From JAFGLY01 sp041309225 (lineage in GTDB: Bacteria; Myxococcota_A; UBA796; JAFGLY01), in contig JBFYZZ010000343.1 of NCBI GenBank assembly GCA_041309225.1, positions 1 through 17,801 of the forward strand: DNA of 17,801 bases, read 5' to 3'. Below, in pieces: positions 1 through 8,266 of this stretch. The notes under the pieces are model-generated. The model ran no database searches, had not been told where the DNA came from, and saw only the letters and a program-made list of their open reading frames with translations. The translations under genes and the position numbers were made by a program. How positions within the stretch are numbered: position 1 is the stretch's first letter; each line of letters opens with the position of its first letter.

Positions 1-2680
1 CCGCCCGGGCGGTGGCCAGGGCCTCACGGGCGAGTGGCCGGGCGGCCTCGGGGCGGCCCGACAGGAGGTGGGTTTCGGCCCGGATGGCCAGGCCCAGCGC
101 CTCGAAGCGGACGTGCCCCAGGACCCTGGCCACCTGTTCCACCTCGGCGGCCCGATCGTGGGCCTCCAGGTACCGTCCGGCCACGCACGCCGTCTCGGCG
201 AGCCGGCAGAGGACGGACAGGAGGGTGCGACGGTCGGAGGTGCCGCGCAGGTACTCCTCGGCCCGGTCGAGCGTGGCGGCAGCTTCGTCGTCCCGGCCGA
301 GGGCCTCCTCGGCCCGGGCCCGACCGGACAGGGCCCGACCCCTGCCGACCCGGTCCTCGGGGGCGGCCCGGGCGACGATCTCGGCCCACAGGGCGAGCGC
401 GGCGCCGGGGTCGCCCCGCTCGAGCCGCACCGAGGCGAGCGGCTCGGCCACGGCGCGCCAGCCGGCCTCACCCAGGTCCACGCAGGCGAGGGCCTGCTCC
501 AGGAGGGGGCCCGCCGTCGCCGCATCCCCCTCCTCCGCGAGACAGGTGCCGAGGCCCGCGAGGGCACGGGCGCCGAGCGCGGGCTCCCCGGCGATTCCCG
601 CGAGATCCACGGCCTCTGCGAAGGCCGCCCTCGCCGCGGACGGGTCCCCCGCACGGGCCGCCCGCTCCCCCTGGATCAGCTTGAGGCGGGTCCCGGATCG
701 GGCCCCCTCGGCCGGCGGGAGCGCGCCGCTCGCCACCGGCCCGGCCTCCAGCGCCAACGGCAGGCAGGCCGCGACGACCTCCGGGTCGTCCTGGTTCCAG
801 GCCTGCCACAGGGCGTCGACGAGCGGGGGCCAGGCTTCGGCTGCCCGGCCGCCCCGGATCCGGTGGCGGGCCAGGAAGGCCGCGCCCCGCCGCCCCCGGA
901 GGATCGCGGCGCCGGCCTGGGCCCACGCGAGGTGGAGGTCCGTGCGGGTCGCGGGATCGAGGCGCGCGAGGACCGCCGAGGCCAGGCGCGCGTCCGCGAA
1001 CGCGACCACCTCGTCGAGCCCCTCGGGGCGCGCCCGGACCCAGCCCGCGCTGGCGAGCTCGTGCACCCCGTCCGGCGGGAGGTCCACGGCCAGGGCGAGG
1101 AGGCGCAGTGGCACCTCCTCCCCGGCCACGGCGAGCCCCTCGAGCATCCGGACGAGGGGTGGCCGCAGCCGGCCGAGACGCGCCTCCACGACCTCCCGGA
1201 CGCGCGCCGGCACAGGCAGGGGTTCGCTCCGGAGATCCTCGACGGGGTGCAGGGGACGCAGGCTCCCGCCGGACCCGGGCACGAGCCAGCCAGCGGACAG
1301 GAGCGCGTCGAGCTGCTCGAGCACGTCGCCCGGCTGCCCCCCGAGGGCCTCGTGGAGCCGCCGCCCGAGCAGGGCGGCCGCGCCCGGGGCGAGCCCGCGG
1401 TCCTTGAGGAGGGCCACCACGGCCCCCCGGCCGAGCGGCGCGAGCCGGAGGACCTCGGCACCGTCCGCCCAGGCCTCGGAAGTGACGGCCGCGACCACCA
1501 GGGGGCCGTCGGGATCCGTGAGGACGCGCCGGACCAGGGCGGCGTCCCGTGCGTCCAGGGCCTCGGCGTCGTCCACCAGGAGCACGCCCGGCCCGCAGGG
1601 CCGGCCGCCCTGGAGCCGTACCCGGAGCGAGCGGCCGTCGGGCGCCCCCCCGGCCACCGGGATCCCCTCGGCCGACAGCACCCGGGCGAGCTCGGCGAGA
1701 AGGGCCGTGCGGCCGCTCCCATCGGGGCCCACGAGGAGGATCGGGGGACCGCCGCCCACGGGCGTCCGACAGCGCTCCAGGAGCCGGCGCAGGGCCTCCT
1801 CGCGCCCGTGGAGGAGCGGCCGCAGGTCGCGCGCCCCGGCGTCCAGCACCTCCAGCACCGCCCGCGCCGACGGGGGTCGGAGGGCGGGATCCTTCTGGAG
1901 CAGGGCGAGGCAGACGCGCTCGAGGCGCGGCGGCACCATGGGGTCCAGATCGCACGGGGGGACCGGGGCCACGGTGAGGTGCCGCGCGAGATAGCCCGCG
2001 ATGGTGTCCGCCTCGACGGGCGGACGGCCGGTGAGCATCACGTAGAGCACGGCGCCCAGGGCGTAGAGGTCCTGGCGGTGGTCCCGCGCGTCCCCCGTGA
2101 TGGCCTCGGGTGCCATGAACATCACGGTGCCCACGAGCTGCCCCACCCGGGTGATGCCGGAAGCCGCCTGGTCGGCGTCCCGCACGCCCCCGAAGTCGGC
2201 CAGCTTGACGGTGCCGTCGGCGGACACCAGCACGTTGGACGGTTTCACGTCCCGGTGGACGATGCCCCGATCGTGGAGGTGGGCGAGCGCGTGGCAGAGG
2301 CTGCATAGGACGTGCTCCACGCGCTCCCAGCGGTCCGGCACGCAGCGCTCCTGCCAGGAGGCCACCAGCGTGCCGAGATCGGTGCCCTCGACCAGCTCGA
2401 GGGCGATCCAGGGCAGGTCGCCGTGCCATCCGTTGTCGAGCACGCGGACCACGTTGGGGTGATCGAGCCGCCGGAGGGTCTCGTACTCCAGGACGAACCG
2501 CCGGACTTCGTCCGTGTCCCGCCTCGCCTCCCGCAGCACCTTCACCGCCGCGGTCCGCCCGACCCCGTCGCGGGCGCGCCATACCGAGGCGATCCCCCCC
2601 GCGCCGAGAGGTGCGTCGAGGATCCAGGGGCCGACGCGGTCGCCGGCCCCGGGTTCCACGGTGGGACCGCGCCGGATCAC
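1..2680 (-). CDS. Ser/Thr protein kinase with degenerate AAA-type NTPase and TPR-like region (C-terminus beyond left edge)
   Basis: Cytoplasmic Hanks-type Ser/Thr kinase; 893 codons are visible and the frame stays open to the window edge, so the C-terminus is missing. I read this frame directly: glycine loop near residues 25-33, ATP-binding Lys47, alpha-C Glu65, HRDVKPSN at 142-149, DFG at 162-164, APE at 190-192. A second NTPase module follows, with a P-loop-like GPDGSGRT at 318-325 (Arg324 replaces the usual Lys) and a Walker B-like VLLVDD at 366-371. After about residue 600 come Ala/Leu/Glu-rich helical repeats that look like TPRs. The GTG start overlaps the TGA of the upstream paralogous kinase (GTGA, 2677-2680), preceded by a GGGGCGG purine stretch, so translation is probably coupled. 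The architecture recalls PknK-like kinase/ATPase/TPR proteins. Kinase assignment is strong; the substrate is unknown. Confidence 0.9.
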   Translation of the reverse strand, partial: MIRRGPTVEPGAGDRVGPWILDAPLGAGGIASVWRARDGVGRTAAVKVLREARRDTDEVRRFVLEYETLRRLDHPNVVRVLDNGWHGDLPWIALELVEGTDLGTLVASWQERCVPDRWERVEHVLCSLCHALAHLHDRGIVHRDVKPSNVLVSADGTVKLADFGGVRDADQAASGITRVGQLVGTVMFMAPEAITGDARDHRQDLYALGAVLYVMLTGRPPVEADTIAGYLARHLTVAPVPPCDLDPMVPPRLERVCLALLQKDPALRPPSARAVLEVLDAGARDLRPLLHGREEALRRLLERCRTPVGGGPPILLVGPDGSGRTALLAELARVLSAEGIPVAGGAPDGRSLRVRLQGGRPCGPGVLLVDDAEALDARDAALVRRVLTDPDGPLVVAAVTSEAWADGAEVLRLAPLGRGAVVALLKDRGLAPGAAALLGRRLHEALGGQPGDVLEQLDALLSAGWLVPGSGGSLRPLHPVEDLRSEPLPVPARVREVVEARLGRLRPPLVRMLEGLAVAGEEVPLRLLALAVDLPPDGVHELASAGWVRARPEGLDEVVAFADARLASAVLARLDPATRTDLHLAWAQAGAAILRGRRGAAFLARHRIRGGRAAEAWPPLVDALWQAWNQDDPEVVAACLPLALEAGPVASGALPPAEGARSGTRLKLIQGERAARAGDPSAARAAFAEAVDLAGIAGEPALGARALAGLGTCLAEEGDAATAGPLLEQALACVDLGEAGWRAVAEPLASVRLERGDPGAALALWAEIVARAAPEDRVGRGRALSGRARAEEALGRDDEAAATLDRAEEYLRGTSDRRTLLSVLCRLAETACVAGRYLEAHDRAAEVEQVARVLGHVRFEALGLAIRAETHLLSGRPEAARPLAREALATARA

Positions 2681-5600
2681 GATCCCGCCCCGGCCACGGG
2701 GGTGGGAGGCTCGAAGCCGTGGAACGCGAGGAACGAGGGGGCGTCCTCCGGCGGGATGTTGGCCGCGAGGGAGCGAGCCAGGGCCTCGCCCACCCGCCGG
2801 TGGTGCGCGGCGGCCGCGGCATCCTCGACGATCCCCCCGAGCAGGGCGTGGGCCTTCATCACGTAGAGGCGGTAGCCCGCCGACTCGGCGCGCTCGAGGG
2901 CCGCCCGGGCCCGGGCCTGGGCCGTCGCCTGCTCGCCCACCGCCCGGAGCGCCCGGGCCACGACGAGGTCCACCCGGCACAGGTGGAGGGGCCAGCGTCG
3001 GCCCTGCACGTGGTCCGAGAGGGCGATCGCCGCGAGCGTAGCGTCCCGTGCCCCACGCCAGGCCTCGATGAGGGCCCGCCATGCGTGGACCACGGGGGCG
3101 ATCCCCTCGACGTCGTAGCGGTCGAGGAGGGCCTCCGTGGCCGCCAGCCAGCGGCCCGCCTCCTCGGCGTCCTCCCGGTAGATGGCGATCCGGACCATCG
3201 AGTGGAGACAGCCCAGTTCCTCCTCGGCGTTGCCCTGCGCCCTCAGGATGGAGAGCGCTTCCTCGACGTGGGCGCGGGCCTCGGCCAGGCGGCCGAGGCT
3301 CACGAGCACCAGGGCCCGGTACCGGAGGCCGAGGGCCATGCCCTCCTGGTACCGGATCTCCCGGGCCTGGGCGAGCGTCTTGTCGGCCAGGAGCAGGCCT
3401 CGACGCAGGTTGCCCGTGAGGTGGTACAGCTCGACGAGGTTGACCCGGGTGACGGTGAGGTGATCGAGCGCGCCGAGCGCCTCGTAGTCCGAGCAGGCCT
3501 GCTCGAGGTACCGCCGGGCCTCGGCGCTCTGGCCTCGACACACGGCCAGGAGCCCGAGGCCGGCGTGCCCGACCGCCACGCTGTGGGCGTCCCGCGTGGT
3601 GTCCCCCAGCGCCAGCACCTGGATCCAGGCCCGGCGGGCCGCGTCCAGGTCCCCGCGGGCCCACAGGACGCCCGCGGACCGGTTCAGGGCCTGCACGCGC
3701 AGCCGGGCGTCGGCCTCCTGCTCGGCGAGGCGGAGGGCCTCCTCCAAGGCCGCGCCCGCTGCGTCGAGATCGGTATGGCGACGGTGCATCTGGCCCATCT
3801 CGAACCAGGTCTGTCCGAGCAGGCGGGCGTCCCCGAGCTCCCCGGCGAGGCGGTGGGCGCTCCGCGTCTCGGCGTCGGCCTCCTCCCAGCGGCCGAGGTG
3901 GGCGCAGGCCCGCGCCCGCCCGAGCTGGAGGCGTACGAGGTTGCGATCGGCGTCGTCCAGCACCAGGGTGGCGCGGGCGGCGGGCTCCGAGGCCAGGGCC
4001 CGATCGAAGGCCGCGAGCGCCTCCTCCACGAACGAGCGGGAGAGCAGGTGCTCCCCTGACCTCACGAGGTACTGGCAGGCCTTGCCGGGCAGGTCCGCCT
4101 GCTCGAAGTGCCAGGCCACGGTCTCCAGCACGGGGCCCAGGCGGCCCCGGTGCAGGCGCTCGAACACCGCGCCCAGCGCCCGGTGCAGGTCGCACACGCC
4201 GGCGGGGTCCGCCTCCTCGAGCAGGACGTCCCGCAGGCCGTTGTGGCGGATGTCGAGCCGGTCCTCGCTCCCTACCCTCCGGATCCGGACGATCCCGGCC
4301 TCCGCCAGCGCGTCGATGGAGGGCTGGAGGGCGGAGGCCTCGGTACCGAGCACCCGGCAGAGGACCTCGAGAGAGACCTCCTGGCGGGCCACGGCGAGCG
4401 CGAGGGCCACCTGCCGGGCCTCGGGGTCCAGAGGCGCCACGCGGTCGTGGAGGGCGGCCTTGAGCGACGGCGGGAGCGGAAGCCCCGAGCGGGCGATCCG
4501 CGCGAGGTCGGCCGCCACGTGGGGGCGGCCGTCCCGATCCGGCCGGATGACCCGCTCCTCCACGAGCCCCCGGATCATCTCGACCACGAAATGGGTGTTG
4601 CCCTCCGTCTCCCGGTGGATGCGGCGGGCCAGCATCGCGGCCTGCCGGTCCCCGGGGACCAGGTCGAGGAGGAGGTCCTCGACCGCAGCGACGGAGAGAG
4701 GCCCCAGGGGCACCGTCTGGACGGGCACGCCGGTCGACTCCGCGGTCGCGAGGCCCGCCAGGGGGTCGAAGGCCTGGGCGGGGGGCCACCGGGCCAGCAC
4801 GAAGAGCACGGGCTCCCGCGCGAGGCCGAGCAGGTTGCGTACGAGGTACTCCGCGAGGCCGGCGGTGCCCGAGTCGGCCCGCTGGACGCCGTCGAGGAGG
4901 ATCACCCGGGGAGGGCCGCCCTTGAGCAGCTCCAGGAAGGCGGCGTAGATCGCGTACCGCTCCACCGGGACCGCCGGGGCCCGATCGTCCTCCGGCTCGA
5001 ACATCCGCCGCAGGACCTCAGGGGCCTCCCGGCCGGCGGCGAGCGTGCCGTACACCTCCGCCCAGCCCGAGAACGCCCGCTGGCCGCTCTTGCCGCAGAT
5101 GCCCTGGAGGACGGCGACCCCCCGGGTCCGGGCGAGCGCGGCGAGGTCCTCGAGGAGGTGGGTCTTGCCGCTGCCCGACGGCCCCTCCAACAGCACCACG
5201 CCACCCGCTCCGGCCTCTACGGCGGCGAGGGCCTCCCTCAAGACGGCCGTCTCGGCCGCGCGTCCCACCGTGCGATCGGGCCAGCGCCCGCTGCGGACGT
5301 CCAACGACGCGGGCCCCCCCGTCCGGACGAAGTGGAGGAGGTGGCTGGCCGAGGCGAAGCGGTCGGCCGGGTCCTTGGCCAGGAGCCGGAGGCAGGCCTC
5401 GTCCAGGTGCGGCGGGACATCAGGCTGGATCTCCCGGGGCGGCCTGGGCCGGCCGTGGAGGTGCTTCTCGAGGTAGCCGGCCAGGGTGCGGGCGTGGAAC
5501 GGCCGCCGGCCCGTGAGCATCATGTAGAGGACGGCCCCCAGGGCGTAGAGGTCGGCGCGCTCGTCGACCCGGGCGCCCGAGAACTGCTCGGGCGCGATCC

Positions 5601-6162
5601 AGGCCACGGTGCCCACCAACTCGTCCGCCGCCGTGAGGTCCCCCCCGAGCCCCTTCACGACCCCGAAGTCGGTGAGCTTCACCCGGCCGTCCGGAAGGAC
5701 CATGAGGTTGGAGGGGCTCACGTCCCTGTGGACGAACCCCCGCGCGTGGACGTGGGCGAGCGCGCTCGCCGCCTGCACCAGGACGTCCTCGGCCCGCCGG
5801 AAGCGCTCGGCCGGGGGGAGGTCCCGCCAGCGCTCCAACTCCACCCGGAGGTCGTGGCCGTCCATCCACTCCATGACGTACCAGGGGCGGTTCCCCCAGG
5901 TGCCGGTGCCAAAGACCCGGATGACGTTCGGGTGGTCGAGGCTCGAGAGCGCCCGGAACTCCCGCTCGAACCGGTCGCGCGCCCCGTCGCCGGACATCTG
6001 GACCAGGAGGAGCTTCAGGGCCCGGACCTCGCGGGTCGCCGTGTGCTCGACCCGGAAGACGACCGCCATCCCCCCGCGCCCGACGAGGTCGGTGACGACC
6101 CACTCCCCGACGGTGTCGCCGGGGTGGGGATCGGGTGTGGGGAGGGGCCTGAAGTCGGTCAC
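2677..6162 (-). CDS. Ser/Thr protein kinase fused to AAA-type ATPase and TPR repeats
   Basis: A 1161-residue cytoplasmic signalling protein from a GTG start. Kinase domain at about residues 17-280: glycine loop GRGGMAVV (28-35), ATP-binding Lys50, alpha-C Glu68, catalytic loop HRDVSPSN (145-152), DFG (165-167), APE-type IAPE (189-192). The HRDxK lysine is Ser149. HRDVSP loops are known in many myxobacterial-type kinases, so activity is not excluded. An ATPase module follows: Walker A GPSGSGKT (327-334), Walker B RVILLDG (419-425), and an ETEGNTHFVVEMI segment (518-530) resembling the GNPFF region of AAA_16/NTPase modules. Residues about 700-1140 are TPR-like helical repeats, probably for partner binding. 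No membrane segment is evident. It heads a two-gene unit with the downstream paralogous kinase (4-bp overlap) and is divergent from a PP2C phosphatase gene. The SD is weak (GGCGGGCG). The signal and targets are unknown. Confidence 0.93.
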   Translation of the reverse strand: MTDFRPLPTPDPHPGDTVGEWVVTDLVGRGGMAVVFRVEHTATREVRALKLLLVQMSGDGARDRFEREFRALSSLDHPNVIRVFGTGTWGNRPWYVMEWMDGHDLRVELERWRDLPPAERFRRAEDVLVQAASALAHVHARGFVHRDVSPSNLMVLPDGRVKLTDFGVVKGLGGDLTAADELVGTVAWIAPEQFSGARVDERADLYALGAVLYMMLTGRRPFHARTLAGYLEKHLHGRPRPPREIQPDVPPHLDEACLRLLAKDPADRFASASHLLHFVRTGGPASLDVRSGRWPDRTVGRAAETAVLREALAAVEAGAGGVVLLEGPSGSGKTHLLEDLAALARTRGVAVLQGICGKSGQRAFSGWAEVYGTLAAGREAPEVLRRMFEPEDDRAPAVPVERYAIYAAFLELLKGGPPRVILLDGVQRADSGTAGLAEYLVRNLLGLAREPVLFVLARWPPAQAFDPLAGLATAESTGVPVQTVPLGPLSVAAVEDLLLDLVPGDRQAAMLARRIHRETEGNTHFVVEMIRGLVEERVIRPDRDGRPHVAADLARIARSGLPLPPSLKAALHDRVAPLDPEARQVALALAVARQEVSLEVLCRVLGTEASALQPSIDALAEAGIVRIRRVGSEDRLDIRHNGLRDVLLEEADPAGVCDLHRALGAVFERLHRGRLGPVLETVAWHFEQADLPGKACQYLVRSGEHLLSRSFVEEALAAFDRALASEPAARATLVLDDADRNLVRLQLGRARACAHLGRWEEADAETRSAHRLAGELGDARLLGQTWFEMGQMHRRHTDLDAAGAALEEALRLAEQEADARLRVQALNRSAGVLWARGDLDAARRAWIQVLALGDTTRDAHSVAVGHAGLGLLAVCRGQSAEARRYLEQACSDYEALGALDHLTVTRVNLVELYHLTGNLRRGLLLADKTLAQAREIRYQEGMALGLRYRALVLVSLGRLAEARAHVEEALSILRAQGNAEEELGCLHSMVRIAIYREDAEEAGRWLAATEALLDRYDVEGIAPVVHAWRALIEAWRGARDATLAAIALSDHVQGRRWPLHLCRVDLVVARALRAVGEQATAQARARAALERAESAGYRLYVMKAHALLGGIVEDAAAAAHHRRVGEALARSLAANIPPEDAPSFLAFHGFEPPTPVAGAGS

Positions 6163-6202
6163 GGTGGCGCCCGCCGGGGCGATGCGGGCGCGGGGACGCC
6201 CC

Positions 6203-6236
6203 GCTACCCATCCGGAAAACCCACGTTATGGGTAGC
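6203..6236. promoter_or_regulatory. Perfect 9-bp inverted repeat in the divergent kinase/phosphatase spacer
   Basis: The arms are GCTACCCAT (6203-6211) and ATGGGTAGC (6228-6236), separated by 16 bases. They lie in the 108-bp spacer between the divergent kinase and PP2C starts, in locally AT-richer sequence. The position, 34 bp before the PP2C ATG and 40 bp before the kinase GTG, suits an operator for a dimeric regulator acting on both promoters. The two arms could also bracket overlapping promoter elements. I cannot assign convincing -35/-10 boxes in either direction. The dyad is seen directly; the operator role is inference. Confidence 0.5.
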
Positions 6237-6270
6237 CTGCTCCGGACGACGAGGCCCCCGCCACCCCGGC

Positions 6271-7038
6271 ATGCCGATGATCATCGAGACCGCCGCGCGC
6301 ACCGATCCGGGCCCCGTGCGCGACCGGAACGAGGATTCGTTCCTGGTGGACGAGGACTGTGGGCTGCTCCTGCTCGCGGACGGCATGGGCGGGCACGCGG
6401 CCGGCGAGGTCGCCGCGCGCATCGCCGTCGAGACCTGCCGGGAATTGATCCTCGAGCAGGTCGATCCCGAGGAGACGCGGCTGTCCCGGCCGGTGGCCGA
6501 CCGCGACGACAGGATCCGGGAGCGGATGCGCTACGCCATGAACCAGGCGAGCCTCCGCATCCGGCAGGCGGCGCTCCTCGATCGCCGGTGCATCGGCATG
6601 GGCACCACGCTCGTGGCGGCCGTCCTGGAGGGCGGCCTGCTCCACGTCGCGCACGTAGGCGACAGCCGCGCCTACCTCTGGCGGGGGCGGGTCCTGGAGC
6701 GCCTCACGCGGGACCACACCCTCGTGCAGGTCGAGGTGGAGGCGGGCCACCTCGCGCCGGAGATGGCCCGGATCGCGCCCCACAAGAACATCCTCGTCCA
6801 ATCCGTCGGCTTCCACGGCTCGGTGGATCCGGACACCGTGACCCGGCCCCTCGCGCCGGACGACGTGGTGATGCTCTGCTCGGACGGTCTCACCGATCCG
6901 CTCGACGACGCTGCGATCGCGGGCATCTGCCGCCGCACCGCGCTGGCCGACCTCCCGGACGCGCTGGTGACGGCAGCCCTCGCCCGCCGGGGCACCGACA
7001 ACGTCACCGTCGTGGTGGCTCGCGTGATCAGCGTGTAG
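6271..7038 (+). CDS. PP2C-family Ser/Thr protein phosphatase (PPM type)
   Basis: A 255-residue cytoplasmic metal-dependent phosphatase of the bacterial Stp/PrpC type, which removes phosphate from Ser/Thr residues. All family motifs are visible: RTDPGPVRDRNEDSF (10-24), ADGMGGH (36-42, metal-binding Asp37), GMGTT, HVGDSRAY, LTRDHT, CSDGLTD and GTDNVT near the C-terminus. It is about the normal length for a stand-alone catalytic domain, without a membrane anchor. I chose the ATG at 6271. The ATG at 6277 (MIIETAARTD) is an equally typical N-terminus. Neither has a clear SD, and no in-frame ATG or GTG lies between the inverted repeat and 6271. It is divergent from the kinase pair, so it is probably their cognate phosphatase (inference from adjacency). 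Its last 11 bases overlap the 3' end of the convergent DUF4340 gene. Confidence 0.95.
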   Translation: MPMIIETAARTDPGPVRDRNEDSFLVDEDCGLLLLADGMGGHAAGEVAARIAVETCRELILEQVDPEETRLSRPVADRDDRIRERMRYAMNQASLRIRQAALLDRRCIGMGTTLVAAVLEGGLLHVAHVGDSRAYLWRGRVLERLTRDHTLVQVEVEAGHLAPEMARIAPHKNILVQSVGFHGSVDPDTVTRPLAPDDVVMLCSDGLTDPLDDAAIAGICRRTALADLPDALVTAALARRGTDNVTVVVARVISV

Positions 7039-8266
7039 GGGCGGGCGACGACCCGGGCTCGGCGGTGGGGAGCTGGGGCGGACCCGCGGGCACGGGCGGT
7101 GGCCGGAAGGGCGTCGGGCCGGAGGGGAGCCCGGCCGGCGGGGCGGGAGGCGGAGCGGGCTCCTCGTCGGCCTCCTCCTCGTCGGTCGGCTCGGCGGTGA
7201 TGACGTCCGGCACGTCCTCGGCGGCCTCCGCGGCCTGGGTCCGGGCCAGCTTGAGCAGGCTGCGGGTGAAGCCGCTGCGCGCGTACCACTCCCAGCCGCC
7301 ACCCTCCTGCTGGACGCGCAGGATCTCGATCGTGACGGGCTTCTCCTTCTCCGCCTCGAGCGTCATCCGGAAGGCCGTCTCGAGCGCCTGGGGCTCCTCA
7401 CCGGGCTCCACGTTGGACAGGCCCTTCAGGCGCAGGGCCTTGTCGAGCCAGTTGGAGTACGCCGACACCTTGCGGTCGGGCGCGTCGGGCGCAGCCCAGT
7501 AGGCCTTGTCGCGGTCGTCGCGGTTCTGCCGGGCCATCGTCACGGACCGGCCGTCGTGCGACTCGACCCGGACGCTTGCGAGGTCCTGCTCCTCGAACGG
7601 GGAGAGGCGGCGGTCGGGCAGGCGGCTGCGCGCGAACCGGAGCGGGCGCACCGACTCCTCGTCCACGAGGAAGACGGAGCCGTCGGCGTCGCGGAGATAG
7701 CGGTCCTTGGTACCGTAGGCCTCGCCGCCCAGGTCGAACCGGTGGACCTTCCCCTTGCGGGTGATCTCCAGCCACGCCTGGGGAGCGTCGAGATCGAGAG
7801 CCGCGAGCCGCTCGGGCGTCAGGCCCTCGAGGCGCCGGATCGCCTTGAAGGGCGCCATGGACGCGAGGAGCGTGTCCCCCGCCTCGCCGCCCTTGAAGTG
7901 GGTGGTCGTGACCTCCACCTCCACCGGCGGCTCCGCGGGTGCGGTCGCGGCCTCGGCCGCCTCCGGAACGGCCTCCGGGCCCTCGGCGGCAGGAGGGATG
8001 GCCTCGGGCTTGCGGAGCTTCTCCTTGCGCTCCTCGAGCGTGACCCAGACCCAGGTGCCGAGGTCGTCGGTGCGGGGCTCGAGCAGGACGTCCTGCTTCT
8101 CGTCGTGGTACACGACCTTCTCGATGTCCCCGAGCTCAGCCTTGAGCAGGACCACCGAGGTGTCGCCCGGTTCGGACTCGGTGCCGAGCAGGCCGCCCCA
8201 CCTCAAGCCCGCCAGGACCAGCAGGCCGGCCAGGACACCACCGTAGACGTAGACGCTGCGCCTCAT
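7028..8266 (-). CDS. DUF4340-domain membrane-anchored protein of a GldG-type ABC export operon
   Basis: A 412-residue protein, last gene of the ABC operon. An N-terminal hydrophobic segment (about residues 7-22, after MRRSVYVYGG) should anchor it in the inner membrane with the rest outside the cytoplasm. The beta-rich body carries segments such as DKAYWAAPD and ALRLKGLSNVEP that I associate with DUF4340 proteins, which habitually follow GldG-like genes. An Ala/Pro/Glu-rich linker at about 86-117 interrupts the body, and residues 360-412 form an acidic then Pro-rich low-complexity tail. The ATG overlaps the GldG-like stop (ATGA, 8263-8266), so expression is probably coupled to it. The biochemical role of the family is unknown; an accessory role in substrate handling is inference. 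The family call comes from memory of typical sequences and context. Confidence 0.8.
   Translation of the reverse strand: MRRSVYVYGGVLAGLLVLAGLRWGGLLGTESEPGDTSVVLLKAELGDIEKVVYHDEKQDVLLEPRTDDLGTWVWVTLEERKEKLRKPEAIPPAAEGPEAVPEAAEAATAPAEPPVEVEVTTTHFKGGEAGDTLLASMAPFKAIRRLEGLTPERLAALDLDAPQAWLEITRKGKVHRFDLGGEAYGTKDRYLRDADGSVFLVDEESVRPLRFARSRLPDRRLSPFEEQDLASVRVESHDGRSVTMARQNRDDRDKAYWAAPDAPDRKVSAYSNWLDKALRLKGLSNVEPGEEPQALETAFRMTLEAEKEKPVTIEILRVQQEGGGWEWYARSGFTRSLLKLARTQAAEAAEDVPDVITAEPTDEEEADEEPAPPPAPPAGLPSGPTPFRPPPVPAGPPQLPTAEPGSSPAPTR

Noticed and set aside
12..2308. Long plus-strand open frames (12-1994 and 68-2308) of 660 and 746 codons.
   Set aside because: They lie antisense to the kinase gene, whose frame gives a clear HRD/DFG/APE kinase. 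Their Arg/Pro/Ala/Ser-rich or Gly/Glu-rich composition is what complement frames of high-GC genes produce.
468..2822. Minus-strand open frame of 784 codons over the second kinase.
   Set aside because: It is a different frame of the same strand. It is Arg/Pro/Gly-rich without domains and runs across the kinase junction; the real frame is the one open to the left edge from GTG 2680.
4108..6270. The PP2C frame is open far upstream on the plus strand, suggesting a 976-codon fusion.
   Set aside because: The upstream part is antisense to the first kinase. The phosphatase domain is complete from 6271, and the dyad and spacer lie directly before it.
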